64,000 nt of DNA from Villigracilis sp024434165 (GCA_030263665.1 SZPK01000011.1:1-64000); one strand, 5' to 3'. Positions 49,912 to 59,291 are shown, numbered from the stretch's first letter. Program-made: numbers and translations. The notes: a model not told the origin generated them from the sequence alone.

Positions 49912-50904
49912 ATGAGCCTTCCACTATTTCAAACCCCTAAACCAATTGACAATCACTTTAAAATCAACTCTGAGATTGTCTTATTTAACGGTGAAACCAA
50001 GGACTTGCTTGCCGAAATTCCCGATAACTCGATTCAATTGATCATCACTTCTCCCCCTTATAATCTTGGAAAGGATTACGAAAGCCGGGTCGAGATCGAA
50101 CGTTATCTTGACGAACAAGCCGGGGTCATTGCAGAACTGTACCGGGTCTTGAAAAACGAAGGCAGTCTGTGCTGGCAGGTGGGCAATTTTGTTGAAGACG
50201 GCGAAGTGTACCCGCTGGATATTTTGTATTACGGAATATTCAAAAAACTTGGTTTGTATTTGCGGAATCGAATTATTTGGCGTTTCGGGCACGGACTTCA
50301 TGCGTCAAAACGATTTTCTGGAAGATACGAAACGATTTTATGGTTTACAAAAAGCAATAAATATATATTTAACCTGGATCGTGTTCGGGTCCCATCGAAG
50401 TATCCTGGAAAACGTCATTTTAAGGGAGAGAAAAAGGGGCAGCTTTCCGGCAACCCGTTGGGAAAGAATCCGTCTGATGTATGGGAGGTCGTTTTACAGG
50501 ATTGGGAACGGGAAGTTTGGGATATTCCAAATGTGAAGGCGAACCATCCAGAAAAGACCGAACATCCCTGTCAGTATCCGATTGAATTGGTGGAACGCTG
50601 TGTTCTGGCATTGACCAATGAAGGCGACTGGGTTTTAGACCCATTTGCAGGCGTCGGGTCTTCCCTCCTGGCTGCCATCAAAAACAACCGTCGCGCCGCA
50701 GGGAGCGACAAGGAAAAAGATTACGTTGATTTAGCGCGCGAACGTATTCTTTCATATTTCAATGGCACGCTTGGTTATCGCCAGCTTGGGACGCCGGTTT
50801 ACCAGCCTTCGGGCAAGGACAAAGTCTCCAAAATCCCTGACGAATGGAAGCAAGTCTATGAGCAGAAAAACCTTCTGGAGCCAAAGGGAGGATACAACAA
50901 ATGA
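49912..50904 (+). CDS. Type II DNA methyltransferase (probably N4-cytosine)
   Basis: A 330-residue protein with motif IV S47-P-P-Y50 (TSPPYNLG) near the N-terminus and the SAM motif D243-P-F-A-G-V-G249 near the C-terminus, the beta-class order. SPPY is typical of N4-cytosine enzymes and DPPY of N6-adenine. The start is ATG 49912; the ribosome-binding site is weak. The stop overlaps the restriction gene (ATGA). Base composition is clearly AT-richer than neighbours, suggesting transfer. It should protect the sites cut by the partner nuclease. Confidence 0.9.
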   Translation: MSLPLFQTPKPIDNHFKINSEIVLFNGETKDLLAEIPDNSIQLIITSPPYNLGKDYESRVEIERYLDEQAGVIAELYRVLKNEGSLCWQVGNFVEDGEVYPLDILYYGIFKKLGLYLRNRIIWRFGHGLHASKRFSGRYETILWFTKSNKYIFNLDRVRVPSKYPGKRHFKGEKKGQLSGNPLGKNPSDVWEVVLQDWEREVWDIPNVKANHPEKTEHPCQYPIELVERCVLALTNEGDWVLDPFAGVGSSLLAAIKNNRRAAGSDKEKDYVDLARERILSYFNGTLGYRQLGTPVYQPSGKDKVSKIPDEWKQVYEQKNLLEPKGGYNK

Positions 50905-51470
50905 AAGTTGCTGGAATTTATTCTTTCAATGGCGGTGAAACGGCAGTTCGCAGGAAGTATGCAAAGGAGTTGGACGAAGTAAAAAGGATACTTTCTCGTG
51001 TTGATGCAGGAAAACACAAGACAAAAACAAGCAGGGAAAAGACCATGCGCGACAAGGTTTTGTATAGTCCGCGCTCTCTTAATAGAGAAATAAGTGAACG
51101 CTTTTTGGAATTGGGATGGGAAAAGAAAAGGGTTTTATGCGAGTATCCGACGCAATATTACAGTGAAGATTATGAGCCGCCCCAGATTTCCAGGGGAGCG
51201 TTCAGAGAAATGGACTTTGTCAAAAACAAACTTGGCGTTGAAGTGCAATTTGGCAAGTACTCTTTTATGGTCTATAACGTCTGCGCCAAAATGACCATTT
51301 TTCACAACATGGGGTTTATTGATGTTGGCATAGAAATTGTGCCCGTGAAGGAATTAGCCGAAGATATGTCTTCGGGTGTTTCGTATTTTGAACAATTCGT
51401 TTGGGATTTGGAGCAGCGTGGGGTTTCTGATATTGATATACCGGTATTAATTTTGGGCGTTGCGCCTTAA
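50901..51470 (+). CDS. BglII/BstYI-like type II restriction endonuclease
   Basis: A 189-residue protein. Around residues 103-120 it reads REMDFVKNK then LGVEVQFGK: D105-x8-E114-x-Q116. This is the exact spacing of the unusual D-x8-E-x-Q active site of BglII (D84, E93, Q95) and BstYI, instead of E-x-K. Following FGKYSFMVYN also fits the family. BglII cuts AGATCT and BstYI RGATCY; the specificity here is likely GATC-centred but not provable by eye. It overlaps the methyltransferase by 4 bases. Confidence 0.85.
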   Translation: MKVAGIYSFNGGETAVRRKYAKELDEVKRILSRVDAGKHKTKTSREKTMRDKVLYSPRSLNREISERFLELGWEKKRVLCEYPTQYYSEDYEPPQISRGAFREMDFVKNKLGVEVQFGKYSFMVYNVCAKMTIFHNMGFIDVGIEIVPVKELAEDMSSGVSYFEQFVWDLEQRGVSDIDIPVLILGVAP

Positions 51471-51483
51471 TTTCAGGTGAAGG

Positions 51484-52020
51484 ATGACCACTTTCTTCAC
51501 CGCCGACACCCACTTCGGTCACCAGCGCACGCTGGAATTCTCGCGCCGTCCCTTCGCGGACGCGGCGGCGATGGATGCGGCGCTGACCGCCAATTGGAAT
51601 TCGGTGGTGAAGCCGGAGGATACGGTCTATCACCTCGGCGATTTTGGGTCGGCGGAAAGCCTGCGGTATCTCGAGTCGCTCCATGGAAGAATCCTCTTCC
51701 TGCCAGGGAATTACGACACGCCAGACCTGGTCGAAGCCATCGCGCGGAGGTGCCAGATCATCGAGCCGAACACGGTGGTGGAGGTGGAAGGGCATCGCTT
51801 CCAACTCATCCACGAGCCGGAGGAGGCAACTGCGGGGGAGTTCTTCCTTTTTGGGCATGTCCACCAATTGCAGATGGTCAAGCGCAACGGGCTGAACGTG
51901 GGCGTGGATTGTCATTTCTTCCGCCCGATTGACCTGCAGGTCGTGTTGTTCTATCAGAACGCCATCCTCCATCATTACGATGACAATGTGTTCATGGAAA
52001 AGGTTGGCGGCAGGGGCTGA
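51484..52020 (+). CDS. Metallophosphoesterase (YfcE-like)
   Basis: A 178-residue calcineurin-type phosphoesterase with the metal motifs in order: ADTHFGH (D-x-H), HLGDFG (GD), PGNYD (GN), IHEP, and FGHVHQ (GHxH). Small enzymes of this size cleave phosphomonoesters or 2',3'-cyclic phosphodiesters. It starts 13 bases after the restriction gene, but its GC-rich codon use matches the chromosome rather than the RM pair. Confidence 0.85.
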   Translation: MTTFFTADTHFGHQRTLEFSRRPFADAAAMDAALTANWNSVVKPEDTVYHLGDFGSAESLRYLESLHGRILFLPGNYDTPDLVEAIARRCQIIEPNTVVEVEGHRFQLIHEPEEATAGEFFLFGHVHQLQMVKRNGLNVGVDCHFFRPIDLQVVLFYQNAILHHYDDNVFMEKVGGRG

Positions 52021-52055
52021 GTTTTCTTTTCAAGGTTCGAAGGGAACGGGAGAAC

Positions 52056-53015
52056 ATGAAAACCATTACGTTACGACCGATTGAGATCGAGCGGGATTTC
52101 GGTCAATTGGCGGAGTTGTTCACGCGCGAGCAGAACGAGCCGACCACCGAACCCGCTCTCCGGGAGGACTATGAGACGCACAAGGAACGCATCATCCGCC
52201 TGATGGCAGCGGAGGATGAGGCGGGGAAACTGCTTGGGTTCAACTGGGGGACTCGAAGCCGGTTCGATGCGGGTGAAGCCTATTTCTACGTCATCGTCAA
52301 ACCGGAGCATCGCAGGCAGGGAGCAGGTTCGAGCCTCTACGAGGATTTCCTTCAAATCGCAAGGGAAGCGGGCGTGAAAAAACTGCAGGTCAGCGTCCGT
52401 GATGACAGCCCCGACAGCCGGTCATTTGCCGACCGCCGCGGATTCACTGAACACGCTCACTCGCTGGCGATGGAATTGAATCTCGACGACTTCGACGACC
52501 AGCCTTATGATGCGGTCATCGAGCGCCTCAAAGGGGAAGGCTTCCGCTTCACGACGATGGAAGAGTTGGGCGACACCATTGAGGCTCGGCAAAGGCTGTA
52601 CGCTTTGAACGACACCGCCGCCAGCGAGACCCCCGGCTCGGAAGGGGCGCATCCCTGGCTCTCGTTCGAGGATTTTCAGAGAACCGTCTGCGAGACCAAT
52701 TGGTACAAGCCGGACGGTCAATTCGTGGTCATTGACAACGCTTCCGGCGAGTGGGCGGCGATGAGCGCCATCACCCGCTTTGAAGGCGCGGATTACGCCT
52801 ATAACCTGTTCACCGGCGTGGACAAACGCTACCGCGGACGCAAACTGGCTCAAGCCGTGAAAGCACTGGCATTGCACCATGCGAGGACGGTGCTGAAGGT
52901 GAACACCGTCCGCACCGATCACAATGCCTTGAACCTGCCCATGCTCGCCATAGACCGCAAGTTTGGGTACGTGCCGGCGCCGGGTATGTTCCGCATGGAA
53001 AAGACGATTGAATAG
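52056..53015 (+). CDS. Double-GNAT acetyltransferase
   Basis: A 319-residue protein with two GNAT-like halves. The N-terminal half has the CoA loop PEHRRQGAGSSLYEDFL (about 88-104). The C-terminal half has a weaker copy (DKRYRGRKLAQAVKALAL) with NLPMLAIDRKFGY. Such tandem GNAT proteins acetylate unknown small substrates or proteins. GGGAG-type sequence precedes the ATG. Confidence 0.78.
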   Translation: MKTITLRPIEIERDFGQLAELFTREQNEPTTEPALREDYETHKERIIRLMAAEDEAGKLLGFNWGTRSRFDAGEAYFYVIVKPEHRRQGAGSSLYEDFLQIAREAGVKKLQVSVRDDSPDSRSFADRRGFTEHAHSLAMELNLDDFDDQPYDAVIERLKGEGFRFTTMEELGDTIEARQRLYALNDTAASETPGSEGAHPWLSFEDFQRTVCETNWYKPDGQFVVIDNASGEWAAMSAITRFEGADYAYNLFTGVDKRYRGRKLAQAVKALALHHARTVLKVNTVRTDHNALNLPMLAIDRKFGYVPAPGMFRMEKTIE

Positions 53016-53099
53016 GGACGCCGCGACGGTTATAATAAAACTGCCATAGGGGCGACGTTGCTGCAAGTGCCGTTCATATCATTACAAAAGGAATTTGTC

Positions 53100-53576
53100 A
53101 TGGGTCTCTTCAACACAATTCTCGAAAAGCTCGGTCTTAAAAAAGAAAAGGATAAGGCATCTGCCGAGGCGGGCGGGTCTGCGAAACCGGCCGCCGCCAG
53201 CGCCCCCACCAAACCGACCGCTCCAGCAAAGAACGTGGCTGCCCCTGTCGGACGCGGGGTCAACCGCGACGAACTTCCAAAATCCGAGGAAGCGGCGGCT
53301 CCCAAACCGATTTCGGAAGTGGATGTGGTTGCCCAGCTCGAAAAACTCGCCGCCGCGAACCCCGCCAAGTTGAATTGGAAGGTTTCGATTGTAGACCTGC
53401 TGAAACTGCTCGACATCGAAAGCAGCTACGAGGCGCGCAAGGAACTGGCGCTCGAACTGGGCTGCCCCGCCGAATTGATGGGCGATTCCGCCAAGATGAA
53501 CGTCTGGCTGCACAAGACGGTCCTCAAGAAGATTGCCGAGAACGGCGGCAACATCCCGAAGGACCTGCTGGATTAA
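53100..53576 (+). CDS. DUF3597-like protein
   Basis: A 158-residue protein. A short amphipathic start (MGLFNTILEKLG) is followed by an Ala/Pro/Lys linker and a C-terminal helical domain (about 75-158) with VDVVAQLEKLAAANPAKLNWKVSI (split), LLKLLDIESSYEARKELALELG and MNVWLHKTVLKKIAENGG. The domain matches DUF3597 as I recall it, of unknown role. The start ATG 53100 follows AAAAGGA. Confidence 0.72.
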   Translation: MGLFNTILEKLGLKKEKDKASAEAGGSAKPAAASAPTKPTAPAKNVAAPVGRGVNRDELPKSEEAAAPKPISEVDVVAQLEKLAAANPAKLNWKVSIVDLLKLLDIESSYEARKELALELGCPAELMGDSAKMNVWLHKTVLKKIAENGGNIPKDLLD

Positions 53577-53654
53577 CTTCATCGGGAGTAAAATCAACAG
53601 CGCGGGACGATTCGGTCTCGCGCTGTTTTTACACATTCCACAGGAGCGACGTTC

Positions 53655-54143
53655 ATGGTTTTCGATCTCATTCGCACCAAGCGCGCCGTCCGCAAGTTTA
53701 CCGATGAAAACGTTCCGCAGGAAATCATCCGCCGGATCCTGGATGCGGGGCGGCGGGCGCAGAGCAGCAAGAACGACCAGCCGTGGCATTTCATCCTCAT
53801 CCATGACCGCGAGACGCTGAACCAACTATCGAAATGTGGAAGGTATGCCGGTCATCTTGCGGGGGCGAAATTTGGCGTGGCGCTGGTATCTGAACCGAAC
53901 TACGATTTTGACCTCGGTCAGGCGGCGGCATACATGCAATTGACCGCCTGGGAACATGGCGTGGGTTCCTGTCTCGCCGCGATGTGGGAACCCGAAAAGG
54001 CGAAAGCCATCCTTGGCGTGCCGGACGGCAAAAGCATGGATATCGTCATCTCATTTGGGTATCCTGCCGAACCGCCGGCGCCCTTGAAGAAAGGCGGCAG
54101 ACGTCCTTTGGAGGATGTCGTCCGGCATGAAAAGTGGAGATGA
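53655..54143 (+). CDS. Nitroreductase-family flavoprotein
   Basis: A 162-residue protein with the N-terminal nitroreductase pattern (RTKRAVRKFTDENVP, ILDAGRRAQSSKNDQPWHF) that binds FMN, and the C-terminal VPDGKSMDIVISFGYP. The middle part is shorter than in NfsA/NfsB-type enzymes. It reduces nitro or quinone compounds with NAD(P)H in the family; the physiological substrate is unknown. Confidence 0.83.
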   Translation: MVFDLIRTKRAVRKFTDENVPQEIIRRILDAGRRAQSSKNDQPWHFILIHDRETLNQLSKCGRYAGHLAGAKFGVALVSEPNYDFDLGQAAAYMQLTAWEHGVGSCLAAMWEPEKAKAILGVPDGKSMDIVISFGYPAEPPAPLKKGGRRPLEDVVRHEKWR

Positions 54144-54157
54144 ATCAACCAGATGAA

Positions 54158-54188
54158 AAAAAGAGACCGATTTGCCCGGTCTCTTTTT
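54158..54188. terminator. Bidirectional terminator (nitroreductase/plsY)
   Basis: AAAAAGAGACCG (54158-54169) and its complement (54177-54188) form a 12-bp stem flanked by A and T runs. It ends the convergent nitroreductase and plsY transcripts. Confidence 0.9.
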
Positions 54189-54194
54189 CATTCC

Positions 54195-54884
54195 TTACTT
54201 GCCGTTTTGTTTTGCTTCCCGCTTCGACTTCAACCATCCGTGCAGGCTGATGCCCACCACCCGCTCCTTGCCTTCGATCAGTTTCTTCAAGTTGGGGCGC
54301 AGCGCCCATACGAGCAAAATCTCCGCGCCTACACCGTAAAGGACGTACCACCACGGCAGGACGTCCTGTGCGGCATACACCGCGAAGACGATAATGGCAA
54401 ACAGCGCCACCGCCATCGTGGTCACAGACGCGATGCCGATGGTGAAGAAGGTCAGCACCCCAAGCGGAAGGATGATCAGGATGGAGGGCAGGTACAAGCC
54501 CATCGCCCCGCCCACCGAAGGCGCGCCGCCCGCTCCGCCGCGCAGGCGGATGAGTTTTCCGTTCGCGTCGCGTTCGGGCAAAAAGATGGAATAGTTATGA
54601 CCGATGATCGCCGCAAGCGGTGCGATGACGTGCAGCCAGTTTTGTTCGGGGGAAATCTCCCTTGCCAGCCACACCGCCGCTGCGCCTTTTGAAATATCGA
54701 GCAATGCCGTTGCCAGCCCAGCCCAAAAACCCGCCGCGCGCAGGGCATTTGTCCCGCCCGTCCTGCCGCTTTCCACCTCGCGAATATCTTTTCCCGTCTT
54801 CAACTTAACGATCAGCAGCCCGAAGGGAATCGAGCCGATCACGTATGCTAAAAGGATAGCCACAAGGTCCAAAACGAGTTGCAT
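54195..54884 (-). CDS. plsY: Glycerol-3-phosphate acyltransferase PlsY
   Basis: A 229-residue integral membrane protein with the PlsY motifs: YVIGSIPFGLLI near the start, GRTGGTNALRAAGFWAG (glycine-rich substrate loop; the family usually has SGNIGATN), LDISKGAAAV, and an IIGHNYSIFLP segment followed by GGAGGAPSVGG. PlsY moves acyl groups from acyl-phosphate to glycerol-3-phosphate, the first step of phospholipid synthesis. The start ATG 54884 follows GAGGAG. The loop has TGGTNA in place of IGATNA. Confidence 0.88.
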   Translation of the reverse strand: MQLVLDLVAILLAYVIGSIPFGLLIVKLKTGKDIREVESGRTGGTNALRAAGFWAGLATALLDISKGAAAVWLAREISPEQNWLHVIAPLAAIIGHNYSIFLPERDANGKLIRLRGGAGGAPSVGGAMGLYLPSILIILPLGVLTFFTIGIASVTTMAVALFAIIVFAVYAAQDVLPWWYVLYGVGAEILLVWALRPNLKKLIEGKERVVGISLHGWLKSKREAKQNGK

Positions 54885-54972
54885 CAAAACTCCTCCACGA
54901 GTTGGTGAATTGTACCGGTTTATTGCCGGTAAAGTTTGCAAAAGTAAAACACGAAACCGAAAAGATGGTTGC

Positions 54973-55371
54973 TTACAGAACGTGCAGTGTTACCTCACGA
55001 TACGCGCCGTCTTCGATCCAAAACCCGCGGGCGCGCCACACGCCGCCTGCGCGGGAGAGGATGACGTGAACAACGGCATAGGCGGCTTCCGCGATGTCGG
55101 TCGGGGAAACAGTTTCGGGTCCGGCGGGATGCGAGTGAAAGATCCCGAGGAGGTCCAGCCCCTGGGACTCGATCCGCTCGAAAGCCTGCAGCTGCTCGAG
55201 GGGGTCCATCACGTATCGCACCGGACTTTGAGCCTGGTTCGTCACCTCGATCACGGTTTCCACCCTTGAGTCTCGTCCCGCCAGCAGACCGCACGCCTCC
55301 AGCGGCGCGAGGGCGTTGACGTGCGCGATCATCCTGTTCAGTTGTTCGTTGGTGAGGGTAAGGGACTGCAT
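54973..55371 (-). CDS. M67/JAMM-family metallopeptidase (Mec+/RadC-like small JAB)
   Basis: A 132-residue protein with a full JAMM motif: E25 in LEACGLLAG, H79 and H81 in GIFHSHPAG, S89 and D92. Small stand-alone JAB enzymes of this class release ThiS/MoaD/CysO-like sulfur-carrier Ubls, as in the Mec+ protein of the CysO-CysM cysteine pathway. No Ubl carrier is adjacent here. It is distinct from the JAMM in the Ubl operon. Overlap with the membrane protein gene is avoided by 1 base. Confidence 0.87.
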   Translation of the reverse strand: MQSLTLTNEQLNRMIAHVNALAPLEACGLLAGRDSRVETVIEVTNQAQSPVRYVMDPLEQLQAFERIESQGLDLLGIFHSHPAGPETVSPTDIAEAAYAVVHVILSRAGGVWRARGFWIEDGAYREVTLHVL

Positions 55372-55372
55372 G

Positions 55373-56185
55373 TTACAAAAAGACCGCCGAGACCCACGAA
55401 AGCCCCACCACAATGGCGGGACCGATCACCGCGCGCCGCAGCGGAACCTCTTCGCTGACGCTGGCAGAAAGCATGGTCAGCGCATACAGCGGACCGGTGA
55501 TGGCGAGCCCAAACTGCACCGGCGTGAGGGGCCAGTAATGCAGCCCTGCGCTGATCTGCGCGCACACCAGCCCGATGCCGATTGCCCAGGGAAAATCCCA
55601 GCGGTCGGCGCCGTCGAGGTGCAGGATGCGCAGGCTGATCAAACCCGCCGCCGTAAAAACGATGGGTACCAGCAGGAACATGCGCGCGCCGGAATAACGC
55701 AGGGAAGTGAGCAGGATGAGGAACAAGGCGTATGCCATGGCGGTCAGCCCGGCGCGGGCAAAGGCATATTGCGGCGTGGATGGGTTGATGGCGATGTATT
55801 CCGCCATGCACACGGCAATGAGCAGCGCCGCGCCAACGGCAAACCCCGCCCACCATGCGGAAAGGTCGGATAACAGCGCGAGCGGAGTGCCCATTACGAA
55901 AGTCGTCAGCGTGGGGAGCAGGAGATGTTCGCGGTTCGACCTGCCGTCCAGCGCCGGGTGGTCGCGCGTCAGCCAATCCATACCGGCGGCGGTCAGCGCG
56001 GCGGCGAGCACGGTCATGAACGTGCCGAGGGTGAGGGGAAAGGCAAAGTAAAAACCGGGCAGGCTCAGGGTCAGGGTGAGGCGGGGGGATTGAATCAGGC
56101 GGGTGAGGGCAAACGTCAAAAGGATCGAAGCGGTCAACACACCCAGCCGGTCTGCCGAAGGGTAGTAGGAACGGTTTTCCTGCAT
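55373..56185 (-). CDS. Polytopic membrane protein of unknown function
   Basis: A 270-residue protein with about eight membrane spans and short charged loops (RDHPALDGRSNREH, LHLDGADRWDFP). No family is recognised with confidence. It lies immediately upstream of the JAMM peptidase gene on the same strand, with a 1-base gap, so the two are probably co-translated. Confidence 0.6.
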   Translation of the reverse strand: MQENRSYYPSADRLGVLTASILLTFALTRLIQSPRLTLTLSLPGFYFAFPLTLGTFMTVLAAALTAAGMDWLTRDHPALDGRSNREHLLLPTLTTFVMGTPLALLSDLSAWWAGFAVGAALLIAVCMAEYIAINPSTPQYAFARAGLTAMAYALFLILLTSLRYSGARMFLLVPIVFTAAGLISLRILHLDGADRWDFPWAIGIGLVCAQISAGLHYWPLTPVQFGLAITGPLYALTMLSASVSEEVPLRRAVIGPAIVVGLSWVSAVFL

Positions 56186-56267
56186 GGGGGCATTGTACCA
56201 AGTTTTGGTTTGCGGCTGTCTCCGCCCGCGGGAATATCCCCGATGGGTATGGTAGAATCAATCAGTT

Positions 56268-57257
56268 ATGGAAGTTCCAAGGATGGAAAACCTGCCCCCG
56301 CCGCCGGGAATCGTTCGTTCGATCAAGGCGGGCTTCGACGCCATTGCTTCGCATGTCACTGCGATTCTGTTCCCGCTTTTATTGAACCTGTTTCTGTGGC
56401 TGGGTCCGCGCCTGCGCATGGATGCGTTGTTCAACTCGATCAAAGGCGATGTTGTGACCCTGTGGCAGGCTGGCGGCGTATCGGCAGAGGAGATTCAGCG
56501 GGTTCTGACGTGGTATGACAGCGTGATTCCCAGAGTGAACCTGTTCTGGCTCCTGCGCACGCTTCCGGTCGGGATCTCGAGCCTGCCCCTGCCCCAGGAG
56601 GCTTTATCCACGCCGTTGGGGGATCCTGCCATCTGGCAGGTGGGTGCATTGAGTTTTGCCGGTTGGATTTTCCTGCTCACCTTCGCCGGCTGGATCGGCG
56701 GGGCGCTTTACTTCCGTAATGTGTCGTGGACGGTATTGACGGAAAAGGAACAAACCGCCCGCATGCCCCAGGCATTCATGCAGACGGTCCTGATTTCCCT
56801 GTTCTGCACCGTCTTTTTGACCGCGCTCGGTCTGCCGATTCTGTTCCTTTTGACGCTGGCGGCGCAGGTGCACATCGTTCTCGCCAACATCTTCGTGTTG
56901 TTCCTCAGCCTGGCTTCGGTGTGGGTGATCGTGCCGATTTTCTTCTGGCCCTTCGGCGTGTTCATGAAGCGGCAGAACGCGCTCACCTCCATGTTGAGCA
57001 GCATCCAGCTGACGCGCTTCACCCTGCCCACCAGCAGTCTCTTCGTGCTGACGGTTTTCCTGCTCGCCACCGGGCTGAATTTTCTGTGGAGCCTTCCCTC
57101 CGAAGATTCATGGATGACGCTGGTCGGCATCTTCGGACATTCGTTCGTCACCACTGCGCTGCTGGCTGGCAGTTTCATTTACTACCGCGATATGAGCGAA
57201 TGGATCCAGGTCGTGCTGGAGAAATTGCGCCCGAGCGGCGCGGTGAAACAGGCATAA
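56268..57257 (+). CDS. Six-span membrane protein of unknown function
   Basis: A 329-residue protein with a cytoplasmic start (MENLPPPPGIVRSIKAGFDAI), about six membrane helices between residues 30 and 305, and one large external loop (about 60-130). The start ATG 56268 or 56283 is likely; the second sits closer to the conserved-looking segment. No enzyme motif is seen. It lies 46 bases before gyrB. Confidence 0.6.
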   Translation: MEVPRMENLPPPPGIVRSIKAGFDAIASHVTAILFPLLLNLFLWLGPRLRMDALFNSIKGDVVTLWQAGGVSAEEIQRVLTWYDSVIPRVNLFWLLRTLPVGISSLPLPQEALSTPLGDPAIWQVGALSFAGWIFLLTFAGWIGGALYFRNVSWTVLTEKEQTARMPQAFMQTVLISLFCTVFLTALGLPILFLLTLAAQVHIVLANIFVLFLSLASVWVIVPIFFWPFGVFMKRQNALTSMLSSIQLTRFTLPTSSLFVLTVFLLATGLNFLWSLPSEDSWMTLVGIFGHSFVTTALLAGSFIYYRDMSEWIQVVLEKLRPSGAVKQA

Positions 57258-57302
57258 AAATTCGACCATTCTTCTTTTTGAGTCAACCGTTGGAGGTTTT
57301 TC

Positions 57303-59225
57303 GTGGCTGATAATGTCAAATATGATGTAAGTTCCATTCAAGCGTTGGAAGGCATCGAACACGTCCGCAAACGCCCCGGCATGTACGTGGGCGGCACGGA
57401 CATCAAAGCCCTGCACCATCTCGTGTACGAAGTGGTGGATAACGCCATTGACGAAGCGCTGGCCGGTTTTTGCACCCGCATCAACATCACCATCCACAAG
57501 GATAGCAGCGTGACCGTGGAGGATAACGGACGCGGCATCCCGGTCGGTCCGCACCCCACCAAGAAGGACGCCAACGGCAAGCCGATGGAAACGGTGGACG
57601 TGGTCATGACCGTGATCGGCGCGGGCGGAAAATTCGGCGGCGGCGGGTACAAGGTCTCCGGCGGTTTGCACGGCGTCGGCGTCAGCGCGGTGAATGCCCT
57701 CTCCGAGTGGATGACCACAGAGATCAAACGCGACGGCAAACTGTGGCGGCAGGAATACAAGCGCGGCATCCCGCAAGGGAAGATTCAACAGGTCGGCAAG
57801 GCAGACAAGGGCGACACCGGCACAAAGCAGACCTTCAAGTTCGACAAACAGATCTTCACCGAGGATATTGACTACCGCTTCGACACGCTCGTCCAGCGCT
57901 TCCGTGAAATGTCGTTCGTAACGCGCGGTGTGACCATCCAGTTCGTGGACGAACGCGCCGACCGCGAAATGACCTTCTACTTTGAAGGCGGCATTACTTC
58001 GTTCGTCCGCTATCTGAACCGCAACCGCGAAACCCTGCACCCTGTGGTGCACGTCGAGAAGGAAATCGAAGGCATCGGCATCGAAGCCGCCATCCAGTAC
58101 ACCGATGCGTACACCGAGTCCGTGTACTCGTTTGCCAACACCATCAACACCATTGACGGCGGCACGCACCTGACCGGTCTGCGCTCCTCGTTGACGCGCG
58201 TCATCAACGATTACGCCCGCAAGAGCGGCTTGCTCAAGGACGCCGACCCGAATTTCTCCGGCGATGACACCCGCGAAGGTCTCACTGCGATTGTGTCGGT
58301 CAAGCACCCCGGTCCGCAGTTCGAGTCGCAGACCAAGGTCAAGTTGATGAACCCCGAAGTGCAGACCTATGTCACCCAGGTGGTGGGCGAAGCGTTTGCC
58401 ACCTTCCTCGAAGAGAACCCGCAGGCGGCGAAGGCGATTGTTGCCAAGTGCCTCACCTCTGCCCGCGCGCGCGATGCGGCGCGCAAGGCGCGCGATCTCG
58501 TCATCCGCAAATCTGCGCTCGAGTCGCTTACCCTGCCCGGGAAACTGGCGGACTGCTCCGAACGCGATTCATCCAAGACCGAACTTTACATCGTGGAAGG
58601 TGACTCGGCAGGCGGCTCTGCCAAGCAGGGACGCGACCGCCACTTCCAGGCGATCCTGCCGCTGCGCGGCAAGATCCTCAACACCGAGCGCGCCCGCCTC
58701 GATAAGATCCTGGGCAACAACGAAGTGAAAGCGCTCATCTCGGCGCTGGGAACGGGCATCGGCGATAACTTCGACATCGAAGGTCTGCGCTACGGGCGCG
58801 TCATCATCATGACCGACGCCGACGTGGACGGCAGCCACATCCGCACCTTGCTGTTGACCTTCTTCTTCCGTTACATGCCGCAGTTAATCGAGAACGGTCA
58901 CCTCTACATCGCCCAGCCGCCGCTGTATCGCATCGCGCACAAGAACACGGTCAAATACGTGTACAGCGACAAGGAAAAGGACAAACTGGTGAAGGAAGTC
59001 GGCGAGAAAGCCAGCATCCAGCGCTACAAAGGCTTGGGCGAAATGAACCCTGAACAGTTGTGGGAAACCACGATGAACCCCGCCAACCGCACGCTTCTTC
59101 TTGTGACGGTGGACGACGCCGCCGAAGCCGACCGCACCTTCGACATGCTCATGGGCGACGCCGTGGACCCGCGCAAGAAGTTCATCCAGACGCATGCCAA
59201 GAGCGTGAGGAATCTGGATATTTAG
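57303..59225 (+). CDS. gyrB: DNA gyrase subunit B
   Basis: A 640-residue type IIA topoisomerase subunit starting at GTG 57303 (TTGGAGG upstream). GHKL ATPase motifs: YEVVDNAIDEALAG, EDNGRGIPVG, and GKFGGGGYKVSGGLHGVG. The transducer domain follows, then the TOPRIM site with E in YIVEGDSAGGSAKQG and the MTDADVDGSHIRTLLL metal motif. The C-terminus ends YKGLGEMNPEQLWETTMNP. With GyrA it introduces negative supercoils. ParE has the same fold, but the length and motif set favour GyrB. Confidence 0.95.
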   Translation: MADNVKYDVSSIQALEGIEHVRKRPGMYVGGTDIKALHHLVYEVVDNAIDEALAGFCTRINITIHKDSSVTVEDNGRGIPVGPHPTKKDANGKPMETVDVVMTVIGAGGKFGGGGYKVSGGLHGVGVSAVNALSEWMTTEIKRDGKLWRQEYKRGIPQGKIQQVGKADKGDTGTKQTFKFDKQIFTEDIDYRFDTLVQRFREMSFVTRGVTIQFVDERADREMTFYFEGGITSFVRYLNRNRETLHPVVHVEKEIEGIGIEAAIQYTDAYTESVYSFANTINTIDGGTHLTGLRSSLTRVINDYARKSGLLKDADPNFSGDDTREGLTAIVSVKHPGPQFESQTKVKLMNPEVQTYVTQVVGEAFATFLEENPQAAKAIVAKCLTSARARDAARKARDLVIRKSALESLTLPGKLADCSERDSSKTELYIVEGDSAGGSAKQGRDRHFQAILPLRGKILNTERARLDKILGNNEVKALISALGTGIGDNFDIEGLRYGRVIIMTDADVDGSHIRTLLLTFFFRYMPQLIENGHLYIAQPPLYRIAHKNTVKYVYSDKEKDKLVKEVGEKASIQRYKGLGEMNPEQLWETTMNPANRTLLLVTVDDAAEADRTFDMLMGDAVDPRKKFIQTHAKSVRNLDI

Positions 59226-59240
59226 TTTGGTTAAACCGAA

Positions 59241-59269
59241 CAGCCCCGCAAACGCGGGGCTGTTTTTTT
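59241..59269 (+). terminator. gyrB terminator
   Basis: CAGCCCCGC (59241-59249) pairs with 59254-59262 around a 4-base loop, followed by seven T. Confidence 0.93.
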
Positions 59270-59291
59270 GCAGGTCACATTTTAGCGTGAC

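Noticed and set aside
57108..58307. A 399-codon minus-strand frame opposite gyrB
   Set aside because: Shadow of gyrB; no domain and no ribosome-binding site.
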